DNA of 64,000 bases from Chryseobacterium soldanellicola (GTDB lineage Bacteria > Bacteroidota > Bacteroidia > Flavobacteriales > Weeksellaceae), in the NCBI RefSeq assembly GCF_900100115.1, contig NZ_FNKL01000002.1, positions 620,001 to 684,000 of the forward strand. Direction: 5' to 3'. Within the stretch, counting starts at the first letter, position 1. Each line of letters opens with the position of its first letter. A program made the translations under genes and the position numbers. Shown one piece after another: positions 43,098 to 51,332 of this stretch. Below the pieces are notes generated by a model, which ran no database searches, had not been told where the DNA came from, and saw only the letters and a program-made list of their open reading frames with translations.

Positions 43098-43829
43098 ATG
43101 AAAAGAACATTAGTAATCGGCGACATTCACGGGGGATTCAAAGCTTTGCAACAGGTATTTGAACGAGCGAATGTTACCGAAAATGATCAATTAATTTTCC
43201 TTGGAGATTATGTTGATGGCTGGAGTGAATCTTCCCAAATTATCCAATTTTTAATAGAACTTTCCGAAAAACAGGAATGTATTTTTATCAAAGGAAATCA
43301 CGATGCATTCGCTGAAGACTGGTTTTCTTCAAGAGAAACTCCTGGGGTGTGGCTCTATAATGGAGGAAAAAAGACAGTTGAAAGCTATGCTGATTATTCT
43401 CCGGAAAATTTGAAACTGCATTTGGAGTTTTTTCAAAGAATGAAAAATTATTACGTTGACGAAGAAAATCGTTTATTTATTCATGCCGGTTATTCTTCTA
43501 TGCACGGACCTGAAAGAGAGGTCTATTCCAGCAATTACCGTTGGGACAGAACCCTTTGGGAAACCGCCGTTGCAATGGATAAAAAGCTCTCAAGAAATTC
43601 AAATTTATATCCAAAAAGACTGCTTTTATATAAAGAAATTTTCATCGGTCACACACCGACTTTGCATTTAGGTGTAAAAATTCCCATCATGAAAGCCAAT
43701 ATCTGGAATCTCGATACAGGCGCGGCTTTCACCGGAGCATTGTCGATCATGGATGTCAATACCAAAGAATTCTGGCAGAGCGATCCGCTTCCGTCTTTGT
43801 ATCCGGCTGAAAGAGGAAGGAACAAGTAA
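43098..43829 (+). CDS. PPP-family metallophosphatase
   Basis: A 243-residue calcineurin-like phosphatase with the full PPP signature: GDIHG (8-12), GDYVDG (36-41), GNHD (66-69), a metal-binding His in FIHAGYSS, and GHTPT. Bacterial members dephosphorylate proteins, Ap4A or RNA ends. Its start directly abuts the kptA stop, so they are probably co-translated and act on linked substrates, for example processing RNA ends or the cyclic-phosphate ADP-ribose product of KptA. That link is an inference from gene order. Confidence 0.88.
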   Translation: MKRTLVIGDIHGGFKALQQVFERANVTENDQLIFLGDYVDGWSESSQIIQFLIELSEKQECIFIKGNHDAFAEDWFSSRETPGVWLYNGGKKTVESYADYSPENLKLHLEFFQRMKNYYVDEENRLFIHAGYSSMHGPEREVYSSNYRWDRTLWETAVAMDKKLSRNSNLYPKRLLLYKEIFIGHTPTLHLGVKIPIMKANIWNLDTGAAFTGALSIMDVNTKEFWQSDPLPSLYPAERGRNK

Positions 43830-43866
43830 AAATGTTGGATAAACGTAAAGAGGCAAAGATTATTAA

Positions 43867-43969
43867 ATATCTTTATCGAAGATAAAAACCTTGCACTTTA
43901 GAATGTGTTTCATTGTAAAAAATTGAGCCTTTGCATTTATCCAAAAATCAAATTTCAAAGATTTATTTC
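43867..43969 (+). repeat. About 100-bp intergenic repeat, copy B
   Basis: Matches 34041-34140 through several blocks (TTATCG-AGATAAAA, CCTTGC, AAATTGAG, CTTTGC, TTTCAAAGATTT). A short related piece may also occur near 38971-38990. It marks the end of the NAD/ADP-ribose cluster. Confidence 0.7.
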
Positions 43970-43999
43970 AGTAATTTTAAAGTTCGAAATATCTATTCA

Positions 44000-45724
44000 A
44001 TGAAACTGAAATATCTCTTATTTTTTCTAATTTCTTCTTTATTTTCAGCGCAAAATACTTTCCAGACTCCTTTTGAAAAAGGGAATGGAAATCAGACCGT
44101 TACCTATGATGAAATGAATTCTTATTATCAAAATTTAGCTAAAAACTTTAATGAAATTCAATATCTGAAAAAAGGAGAAGATGATAATGGGAAGCCGATT
44201 TATGTTGTCATTTACAATCCTTTTCCTGAAAAAGAGGTAGAAAAATTAAGAAAAGAAAAAGCAATTCTATTTGTCAACAACGGAATTCATCCCGGCGAAC
44301 CGGACGGAATTGATGCAACAATGATGTTAATGCGAGACTTGGCAACAAAGAAAATTAAAACTCCGCAAAATTTTGTGATTGCAGCTATTTCAGCTTACAA
44401 CGTCAGCGGAATGCTGAATCGGGGAGCATTTTCCAGGGCCAATCAAAACGGTCCGGAAGAATATGGTTTCCGCGGAAATGCCAGAAATTATGATTTAAAC
44501 AGAGATTTCATCAAAGCAGATTCTAAAAATGCCAGAAGTTTCCAGCAGATTTATCAGTGGCTGAAACCTGATGTTTTTATCGATAATCATGTGAGCAACG
44601 GAGCTGATTATCAATATACTTTTACCTATATTTCAACCTTCAAAGAACGATTGGGAAATGTGTTGGGTGACTATTTTTACAATAATTATCAGGCTAAAAA
44701 TCTTGAAAACTTAAGGAAACTCGGCTATGAAAGTACGCCTTATGTCAATATTCATGGTGATATTCCAGAGATTGGCTTTGCAGCATTTGAAGATTCCCCG
44801 AGATATTCTACAGGATACGCCTCCCTGTTTAATACTTTGGCGACAATGCCTGAAACGCATATGCTGAAGCCTTATGATAAAAGAGTGGATGCAACGTACA
44901 AATACATGCTTGTCAATCTTCAGAATTTAGACAAAGAATATAAAAAAATAAAACAGCTCAGAAGTGAAAATTTAAAACAATATCAAGCCGGAAAGCAGTA
45001 CGGAATTCGTTGGAAAATAGATTCTACAAAATTTTCTACCATGGATTTTAAAGGATATGAAGGAAAATATAAACCAAGTGATATTTCCGGGAAACCGAGA
45101 TTATTTTATGACAGAAATAAACCTTTCACAAAAAATATAAAACTGTTTACAACCGCGGTTCCGACAGGATACATTACGATTCCGAAATATTATGTGATTC
45201 CGCAATCTGAGTATAAGATTATTGAAGAATTTAAAAGAAACCAAATTCTGATGAAACCACTTCAGAAAGACAGCGCAATTGCAGTAGAATCTTATAAAAT
45301 TAATGATTTTAAAACGGTTAAAAATCCTTATGAAGGCCATTATCTTCATTTTGAAACAACAGTTGATAAGTCGAATAAAAAATTGACGTTTTCTTCGGGA
45401 GATTATATCGTGTCAACCAATCAGGAAGGCGTAAAATATATTATAGAAACCCTTGAGCCTGAAGCTTTAGACTCTTTTTTCAACTGGAATTTCTTTGACG
45501 GGATTTTATCACAGAAAGAATATTATTCAGCCTATATTTTTGAAGATACAGCAGCTGAATTAGTAAAGAAAGATAAAGATTTAAAGCAAAAATTTGATGC
45601 TAAAAAAGCTTCTGATAAGAAATTTGCAGACGACGGGCAGGCTCAATTGGATTGGGTATATAAAAATTCTCCTTATTTTGAAGAAAAAACTTTCCGGCAA
45701 TATCCGGTTTACAGAATTTTATAA
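44000..45724 (+). CDS. M14-family zinc carboxypeptidase, secreted
   Basis: A 574-residue metallopeptidase with a signal peptide (LLFFLISSLFSAQ). The zinc motif is H-P-G-E in NNGIHPGEPDG, with the third ligand His probably in FIDNHVSNGADY; substrate residues NYDLNRDF follow. The catalytic Glu is expected near the end of the M14 domain (TMPETHML). About 250 further residues of unknown fold follow. I start at ATG 44000 because the upstream in-frame ATG at 43931 lies inside the dispersed repeat and places 23 extra residues before the signal peptide. There is no type IX sorting domain. Confidence 0.88.
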   Translation: MKLKYLLFFLISSLFSAQNTFQTPFEKGNGNQTVTYDEMNSYYQNLAKNFNEIQYLKKGEDDNGKPIYVVIYNPFPEKEVEKLRKEKAILFVNNGIHPGEPDGIDATMMLMRDLATKKIKTPQNFVIAAISAYNVSGMLNRGAFSRANQNGPEEYGFRGNARNYDLNRDFIKADSKNARSFQQIYQWLKPDVFIDNHVSNGADYQYTFTYISTFKERLGNVLGDYFYNNYQAKNLENLRKLGYESTPYVNIHGDIPEIGFAAFEDSPRYSTGYASLFNTLATMPETHMLKPYDKRVDATYKYMLVNLQNLDKEYKKIKQLRSENLKQYQAGKQYGIRWKIDSTKFSTMDFKGYEGKYKPSDISGKPRLFYDRNKPFTKNIKLFTTAVPTGYITIPKYYVIPQSEYKIIEEFKRNQILMKPLQKDSAIAVESYKINDFKTVKNPYEGHYLHFETTVDKSNKKLTFSSGDYIVSTNQEGVKYIIETLEPEALDSFFNWNFFDGILSQKEYYSAYIFEDTAAELVKKDKDLKQKFDAKKASDKKFADDGQAQLDWVYKNSPYFEEKTFRQYPVYRIL

Positions 45725-45727
45725 CAA

Positions 45728-45756
45728 AAAAGACGTTTCAAATCGAAACGTCTTTT
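45728..45756. terminator. Bidirectional terminator, M14 peptidase / cupin gene
   Basis: AAAAGACGTTTC pairs perfectly with GAAACGTCTTTT around AAATC, T-rich on both sides. Confidence 0.92.
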
Positions 45757-45759
45757 CTT

Positions 45760-46641
45760 TTATTTTGGTAAGCCTCTTTTGAGGGCTATTTCTGCTCGTT
45801 TTACAGCTACTTTTTCTTTCCAGTCCATGTATTTCTTCTTGAAATTCTTTTTCATAATATCGTCAAATTTACGCTGAACGGTAAGATTCCATAAAGAATG
45901 CGCTTTTACGGCCCACGATTTGTCCCAGGCTCTTAGAGAAAGAGAAAAGCTTCCGTCAAGATATTTCATCCAGTGCCACCAGCCTGTCGGCATAAATAAG
46001 GTGTCACCATGCTCAAGATAACAGTCGATGCCTTCTACACCGTCCAGCGCCGGAAATTTCTCAAAATCAGGATGTTCGATGTCATAATCTTCCAGTGCGT
46101 ATGTCGCATACGGAAGCTGATACAGTCTTTCTTTCCATTTATTTTCAAAAAGCAGAACATGTTTCCTTCCATTAAAATGAGTATGGAAAATATGCGCAAG
46201 GTCGATATCAAAATGTAAAAAGGTAACGGAGCTCTGGCCTCCGAAAAACATGCTTGGGTATTTATCTAAAAATCCGCCCATAAGATCTTTTGGAGAAATA
46301 TATTCTTCAAGTAATTTTGGGGCGTGCTTTATAGGGTCAAAAAAGAAAATTCTCAGATCGGTAGGCTCTTTCTGGATGAGGTCTATGTAATCCGCAAACT
46401 TCATTTTTGTAGTAGGCGTATTGATGGGAGCGGCGGGATCGGCCTTTTTAGAATCATAAAGAGGCACTTCTACATCACCAACGACTTCCTTCATATAATC
46501 CATTGTCCATTTTTGATAGGCAGGCCATTTTCTTGCCATGTTTTTAATGACAACGGGCCTTCTGGGCTTTAGATATTTTTCGATAAACTCTTGCTGAGTA
46601 ATATCATCAACAACATCTATAGGCTTTAAAATAATTCCCAT
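45760..46641 (-). CDS. JmjC/cupin_8 domain protein, probable 2-oxoglutarate oxygenase
   Basis: A 293-residue protein of the cupin_8/JmjC hydroxylase type. It opens with PVVIKNMARKWPAYQKWT, which resembles the FIH-like family. Iron ligands are H-x-D in FLHFDID (about 148-152) and the distal His in GWWHW (about 226-228). The 2-oxoglutarate-binding Lys may lie in HFNGRKHVLLF. It could hydroxylate a protein or small molecule; bacterial relatives modify ribosomal proteins, but the target here is unknown. The C-terminal 40 residues are Lys-rich. It is a single gene. Confidence 0.85.
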   Translation of the reverse strand: MGIILKPIDVVDDITQQEFIEKYLKPRRPVVIKNMARKWPAYQKWTMDYMKEVVGDVEVPLYDSKKADPAAPINTPTTKMKFADYIDLIQKEPTDLRIFFFDPIKHAPKLLEEYISPKDLMGGFLDKYPSMFFGGQSSVTFLHFDIDLAHIFHTHFNGRKHVLLFENKWKERLYQLPYATYALEDYDIEHPDFEKFPALDGVEGIDCYLEHGDTLFMPTGWWHWMKYLDGSFSLSLRAWDKSWAVKAHSLWNLTVQRKFDDIMKKNFKKKYMDWKEKVAVKRAEIALKRGLPK

Positions 46642-47060
46642 TTTATAAATTTTATGTTACAAAATTATTAAATAAAAATTTATGTTACAGTGTTTAAGTT
46701 TTTTTTAATCTATGATTCAAATCATTTTTAACTATTTAGACTAAATAAAAATATAAATAAATCAGATAGGTTGAAAATTCAGGGTGAAAAAAAGAATACC
46801 CTGTAAAAAGAATTACAGGGCAAAAACACAAATTGAATGAATAAAAATCCATACAGGTGCTAAAGTATACATTATTTTTATAACGAAAAATTGGAGTAAG
46901 TTAATAATTATTAGCTATTTATGATTTAAAAATAACTATTTTTTGTCAAACGCGATATTAAGCGAAACATTTATAAAGAGTAATAGTATTTGGAGTATTT
47001 CTTTAATTTTTTATAAAAATAATAATTTGTAAAGAATATAAATAAGCACACTAAATAAAT

Positions 47061-47082
47061 TATCACTATGTTTGTAGTGATA
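47061..47082. promoter_or_regulatory. -7 box (TATGTTTG) inside an 8-bp inverted repeat
   Basis: TATCACTA-TGTTTG-TAGTGATA. The central TATGTTTG (47067-47074) fits TANNTTTG, so a factor binding the palindrome would cover the promoter. Confidence 0.55.
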
Positions 47083-47130
47083 AAAAAGAAAGCTTTTAAC
47101 TTTTCCCTGTTAAATGTATCTCTATAAATG

Positions 47131-47161
47131 TGTAACAAAATTTGATAACCAATAACTAATT
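47131..47161 (+). promoter_or_regulatory. Shared 31-bp motif upstream of the receptor gene, copy 1
   Basis: TGTAACAAAA-N5-TAACCA-N-TAACTAATT. It matches 49989-50019 at 27 of 31 positions and ends 16 bases before the start codon. Three TAAC units repeat within it. It may be an ECF-sigma promoter or a repressor site. Confidence 0.7.
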
Positions 47162-47177
47162 AGCCAAATAATAGATT

Positions 47178-49886
47178 ATGAAAAAGAACATTTCTTTGTT
47201 TCTGATGCTTTTTCTCTCCGTGCTTACTTTTGCTCAAAAGACGGTTTCCGGGAAAATTACTGATGAAGACGGCGTTGCGATCCCGAGTGCGAGCGTAACG
47301 GTTGAGGAACCCGGAAAAGATGCAATCCTGGCATACGGAATTACCAATTCTAAGGGAGAATATAAGGTTACTTTTACTTCTGCCGAAGCCAATGTAGACC
47401 TTAAAGTAAAGGCTTTTAATCAAAAACCGTTAACAAAGCAGATCAGCAACAGCGATCAGAACTTGAATTTTAAAATGGATTCTGAAGCTACAGAAATCAA
47501 AGAAGTTCAGCTAAAAACAAAAATGATCACTTCGAGAGGCGATACGATTGCATATGATCTTAAAGCGTTCGACAGCAAAAGCGACCGAACTCTGGCCGAT
47601 GTCATGAAAAAAATTCCCGGAATTGAAGTGAATACAGACGGAACGATCCTTTATCAGGGGAATGCGATCAATAAATTTTATGTAAACGGAAAAGACCTTA
47701 TGGAAGGCGGTTATGGAACGATCAACAACTCGCTTCCGAAAGATGCCGTACAAAAAGTTGAGGTGCTTGAAAATCACCAGCCCGTAAAAATCCTTCAGGA
47801 TAAAGTGCCTTCGGATCAGGCTGCAATTAATATTAAGCTTAAAAATTCGGTTACCATGACCGGGCGTGGAGAAGTCGGAATCGGAGCAGATCCTTTTTTA
47901 TGGAATATAAAATTGACACCCATGTTTTTCGGGCAAAAAAGCCAGTGGGTAGTCAATTATAAAACAAATAATGTCGGCGAGCAAGTAGAAAATGAAGGGA
48001 ATATCCTGGCATTCGGAAGCGGATGGGAGGGAAAAAGAATCAATGCCGCCCAAAATGACTGGCTGAATGTAGAAAATGCAAGTACGCCCAATTTGCCTGT
48101 GAAAAGATATTTGATGAATAGTGTACATTATCTATCAGCAAATTATCTTACAAATATCGACAGCAAAAAAGAATGGGAATTAAAAGCCAATGCCAATTAT
48201 ACAAATAATGCCGTTGAAAGAGAGGATTACAGAGAAACAACCTATCAAACAGGAGATCTTGCAGGGTCTAAAGTGATCAACAGCACAAGAAATGATTTTT
48301 ATACCGATAAAGTAAAAGGTGAATTGATCTTTACAAAAAATGCCAAAAAGGGATTCTTTAAAAATACCACAAGCTTTAGCCAGTTCTGGAACGGGGACAG
48401 AGCGGTGGCCGTAAGAGAAGGAAGAACAGGAAATGAATCGGTAGAATCGCCAACTTCATCCTTCCAAAACTCATTGAGTACAATTATTCCATGGAAAGAA
48501 AAAATGGTAAATTTTAAATCATTTATTAATTACCAGGATGACAGACAGACGCTTCAGGTTTCGCCAGCAAGTTATTTACTCATTCCTTTTAGAGAAAATG
48601 CTCAATCTCCGATAGGAACAATTAATTTCGCTCCGGGATCATTGGCGGAACAAAGCTTCAGATTAAAAACCTTAGATACGTCACATTCTGCCAACATCAG
48701 CTTCTCAACAAAAGGATGGACTTTTACTCCACAAGTAGGATTTGATTTTTCAACAGATAAATTGAATACTAATTTTGATGGAATTACAACCTCCGGAAAT
48801 CCAAATTTTAATGGTCCGGCTTACGAAAACAATTTAAAATTTACTGAAGTTAATCCTTCAGCTTCATTAGGAATTAATTATAAATCCGAAGCCTGGAGCT
48901 TATTTGCAAATATGCCAGTGAATTTTAATAATATCAAAGCGGAAGATGATCTCAGAGGAGTTTCTAAAACTTTAAATAAAACGACATTTACACCAAATGT
49001 TTTCGCGCAATATACATTTGCATCTTTCTGGAAGGCGAGTCTGAACGGAAATATCAGCAATAATTTCGGAGATATAAAATCTGCTTATGCAGGATATATG
49101 CTATTGTCCCCGACGGGATTCAATGTTATGGATCCAAACAATCCGATTCCACAAACGACCACATCAAGTGCCGGCTCGAGAATCGAATACAGAAATCCGT
49201 TGAATAATCTTTTCTTCAATGTAAATTATTCATTAAGCGACAGTAAAAGAAACCTTATTTCAAACCCGATTCTTGATCCTACCACCGGATTTACCTTAAT
49301 GCAGTACATAGAGCAGGAAAATCATGCGAAAAGCAACAGATTTAATGTAGAGGTAGGAAAATATTTCCCTAAATTCAAAACTAACGCATCGGTAAGTTAT
49401 GGAAATACAGAAACGAGATCAGACGCGTTTTTAGATAATCAGCAATTTGAAAATAAAAACAATTCCCAGACTTATGGCTTTAAATTCAATAACACCTATT
49501 TTGAATGGATGAGCATCGATTATAACGGAAGCATTTCAAGAACTACACAAGACAGCCGTGGAGGAAGATTGGGCGTAAACAACGGATATAACCACAATTT
49601 GGCATTATTCTTCTACCCGATTGAAAATCATACCATAGGATTTAACTGGGATCAGGTGAATACAAGTAACGGAACAAATAAATACAACAACCCGTTCTTT
49701 GATGTATCTTACCAGTTTTCATGGGCCAAAAAGAAAATCGACTTTGAGCTGAAATGGATGAATGTTGGCAACCGAAGGGTTTTTGAAACCTATAATCTGG
49801 ACGGCCAGTTCAATGCCATTACGTACACAAGAATCCAGCTTCGGCCAAGCCAGGTCATGTTTACTGTAAAATTTAACTTTAAATAA
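47178..49886 (+). CDS. Outer-membrane beta-barrel protein, TonB-receptor-like, with CarboxypepD_reg domain
   Basis: A 902-residue outer-membrane protein. The signal peptide covers about 1-19 (LSVLTFAQ). A carboxypeptidase-regulatory-like beta domain (about 20-105; VSGKITDEDGVAIPSASVTVE) precedes a plug-like region (RGDTIAYDLKAFDSKSDRTLADVMKKIPGIEV, shown for recognition in parts) and a long C-terminal barrel ending VMFTVKFNFK. This layout belongs to the family often paired with GLPGLI proteins in Flavobacteriia. The ligand is unknown. It shares an upstream motif with the GLPGLI gene, so the two are probably co-regulated. Confidence 0.88.
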   Translation: MKKNISLFLMLFLSVLTFAQKTVSGKITDEDGVAIPSASVTVEEPGKDAILAYGITNSKGEYKVTFTSAEANVDLKVKAFNQKPLTKQISNSDQNLNFKMDSEATEIKEVQLKTKMITSRGDTIAYDLKAFDSKSDRTLADVMKKIPGIEVNTDGTILYQGNAINKFYVNGKDLMEGGYGTINNSLPKDAVQKVEVLENHQPVKILQDKVPSDQAAINIKLKNSVTMTGRGEVGIGADPFLWNIKLTPMFFGQKSQWVVNYKTNNVGEQVENEGNILAFGSGWEGKRINAAQNDWLNVENASTPNLPVKRYLMNSVHYLSANYLTNIDSKKEWELKANANYTNNAVEREDYRETTYQTGDLAGSKVINSTRNDFYTDKVKGELIFTKNAKKGFFKNTTSFSQFWNGDRAVAVREGRTGNESVESPTSSFQNSLSTIIPWKEKMVNFKSFINYQDDRQTLQVSPASYLLIPFRENAQSPIGTINFAPGSLAEQSFRLKTLDTSHSANISFSTKGWTFTPQVGFDFSTDKLNTNFDGITTSGNPNFNGPAYENNLKFTEVNPSASLGINYKSEAWSLFANMPVNFNNIKAEDDLRGVSKTLNKTTFTPNVFAQYTFASFWKASLNGNISNNFGDIKSAYAGYMLLSPTGFNVMDPNNPIPQTTTSSAGSRIEYRNPLNNLFFNVNYSLSDSKRNLISNPILDPTTGFTLMQYIEQENHAKSNRFNVEVGKYFPKFKTNASVSYGNTETRSDAFLDNQQFENKNNSQTYGFKFNNTYFEWMSIDYNGSISRTTQDSRGGRLGVNNGYNHNLALFFYPIENHTIGFNWDQVNTSNGTNKYNNPFFDVSYQFSWAKKKIDFELKWMNVGNRRVFETYNLDGQFNAITYTRIQLRPSQVMFTVKFNFK

Positions 49887-49891
49887 TAAAT

Positions 49892-49918
49892 AAAACCAAT
49901 CTCTGAGGGATTGGTTTT
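49892..49918 (+). terminator. Rho-independent terminator of the receptor gene
   Basis: AAAACCAATC pairs perfectly with GATTGGTTTT around a 7-base loop, followed by a T-run. Confidence 0.9.
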
Positions 49919-49988
49919 TTATTTTAAAACATCTAAAATTCTCCATGATACGCAGAAATTGAGTGAGAAAAAAATAATTAAAAAAATC

Positions 49989-50019
49989 TGTAACAAAAGT
50001 TAGTAACCACTAACTAATT
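49989..50019 (+). promoter_or_regulatory. Shared 31-bp motif upstream of the GLPGLI gene, copy 2
   Basis: TGTAACAAAA-N5-TAACCA-N-TAACTAATT, 27 of 31 positions identical to 47131-47161, ending 22 bases before the start codon. The terminator between the genes means the second gene needs its own promoter. Confidence 0.7.
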
Positions 50020-50041
50020 GATTAAACATTAAAAAAAGAAA

Positions 50042-50947
50042 ATGAAAAACCTATTCTCAATATTCTTTATAGCTCTTTTTGCCTTTACAAGTGCTCAGGA
50101 TAAGGATTCAAAGGAAACCGCCAACCGTTTTTTCTATGAGCTGACCTTCAAGCCAAGGAAAGATTCTGCAAAAATCGAAAAAGTAATGACCGTTCTTGAT
50201 ATTGTTAAAGACCGATCTGTTTACAGAGATTATACGATGATTGCGCAGGATTCAATTATTAAAATCCAGATTGAAGCCATGCAGAAATCGGGAACATTTA
50301 AAGATATGTCGAAGTCGATCAGAATGCCAAAATTTTCTGAAAAGATCGTAAAATATTATCCGGACATGAAAGTGCAGTATATTGAAAGAATTGCAAGCGG
50401 ATTTTCACCACTGGGCATTGCATATAGCGAAACAATCAAATTCGACTGGAAAATTTCCAACGAAAAGGAAAAAATCGGCGCATACAACGCACAAAAAGCA
50501 ACAGCAGAATTCGGAGGAAAAAAATGGACCGCCTGGTTCACCACAGATCTTCCTTTCCAGGACGGGCCGTATAAATTTTCTGGTCTTCCGGGACTTATCG
50601 TAAAAATAGAAGATGAAGGGAAGAATTACTCATGGGTTCTTCAGGGCAACAAAAAGGTTCCAAATTGGGAAGAATTGTCCTACTCAGAAAAAATTTCCAA
50701 TATGAGTCTTAAAGTAACGGAAATGCCGAGAGAGAAATTTGAAAAAACGTTTAGTGATTTCAAAAAAGATCCTTTCGCAACAGCAAGACCAATGATGACA
50801 CAGGAAGTTATGTCTAAAACTATTCCCGGAATGGACGGAACTATTGGTGACATGATGAAAAAGCAGGAAAAAATGTACAAAGATTTCTTCAATTCAAATG
50901 ATAATCCTATCGAAAATTATCAGCCTCAGGACAAAAAGAAAAAATAA
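50042..50947 (+). CDS. GLPGLI-family protein
   Basis: A 301-residue exported protein: signal peptide (FIALFAFTSAQ), then a beta-rich region with TAEFGGKKWTAWFTTDLPFQDGPYKF and the defining motif GLPGLIVKI near residue 181. The C-terminus is Lys/Met-rich and hydrophilic (GDMMKKQEKMYKDFF). The family is restricted to Bacteroidota and usually lies next to a receptor-like barrel protein, as here, but its function is unknown. A role in uptake or modification of peptides or metals with the receptor is a guess. Confidence 0.92.
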   Translation: MKNLFSIFFIALFAFTSAQDKDSKETANRFFYELTFKPRKDSAKIEKVMTVLDIVKDRSVYRDYTMIAQDSIIKIQIEAMQKSGTFKDMSKSIRMPKFSEKIVKYYPDMKVQYIERIASGFSPLGIAYSETIKFDWKISNEKEKIGAYNAQKATAEFGGKKWTAWFTTDLPFQDGPYKFSGLPGLIVKIEDEGKNYSWVLQGNKKVPNWEELSYSEKISNMSLKVTEMPREKFEKTFSDFKKDPFATARPMMTQEVMSKTIPGMDGTIGDMMKKQEKMYKDFFNSNDNPIENYQPQDKKKK

Positions 50948-50975
50948 CATTCATATCAACTAAATTATATCTGAG

Positions 50976-51007
50976 TCAACCCAAATGCAATCTTGTATTT
51001 GGGTTGA
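50976..51007 (+). terminator. Rho-independent terminator of the GLPGLI gene
   Basis: TCAACCCAAAT pairs perfectly with ATTTGGGTTGA, followed by TTTTTTAAT. Confidence 0.93.
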
Positions 51008-51028
51008 TTTTTTAATAAAAAGATGTTA

Positions 51029-51058
51029 TTTAGATTAAATTTAAATAGCGTATATTTG
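51029..51058 (+). promoter_or_regulatory. feoAB promoter with possible metalloregulator site
   Basis: TATATTTG (51051-51058) is a good -7 box. TTTAGATT-A-AATTTAAA (51029-51045) is an imperfect 17-bp palindrome (7 of 8 pairs) over the -33 region, where a Fur- or DtxR-type iron repressor could act. The regulator is inferred, not shown. Confidence 0.45.
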
Positions 51059-51077
51059 CAGACACAAAAAGTAGGCT

Positions 51078-51332
51078 TTGAAACAGAAGGATTTACATAA
51101 GTTGAGCGGTTTTCCCAAAAATAAAATGGGAAAAATTACAGGCTATGATAATAACCAGCTGAAAATGCCTAATAAGATCATTGAAATGGGGCTTCTTCCG
51201 GAAACTTCTTTCAGGATCTTGTATCAGGCGCCTTTCAGCGGACCTATGTACGTTGAATTTGGGGAAGAAAAAAGCCGTATTGCTCTTCGTGAAGAGGAAG
51301 GAGATTTTATTATTGTTGAAGAATTGAATTAA
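51078..51332 (+). CDS. feoA: FeoA, SH3-like ferrous iron transport accessory protein
   Basis: An 84-residue FeoA-domain protein (KITGYDNNQLKMPNKIIEMGLLPETSF, then GPMYVEFGEEKSRIALREEEGDFI, both in the expected SH3-like order). It starts with TTG at 51078; no ATG lies in frame nearby that keeps the first strand. Its stop overlaps the FeoB start by one base (TAATG). It binds or regulates FeoB in Fe(II) uptake. Confidence 0.93.
   Translation: MKQKDLHKLSGFPKNKMGKITGYDNNQLKMPNKIIEMGLLPETSFRILYQAPFSGPMYVEFGEEKSRIALREEEGDFIIVEELN

Larger units (their letters stand above)
46642..47177. other. 536-base A/T-rich non-coding region before the outer-membrane receptor
   Basis: No credible ORF. It contains an orphan hairpin CCCTGTAA / TTACAGGG (46799-46806, 46813-46820) whose T-rich side faces the minus strand, though no minus-strand gene ends there. 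It also holds the receptor promoter with an overlapping palindrome and the shared 31-bp motif. Confidence 0.6.

Noticed and set aside
43931..43999. Upstream start of the M14 peptidase
   Set aside because: It lies in a dispersed repeat and would bury the signal peptide 23 residues from the N-terminus.
46720..46855. A roughly 36-codon minus-strand ORF through the orphan hairpin
   Set aside because: It is short, Phe/Tyr-rich by A/T bias, and has no ribosome-binding or family support.
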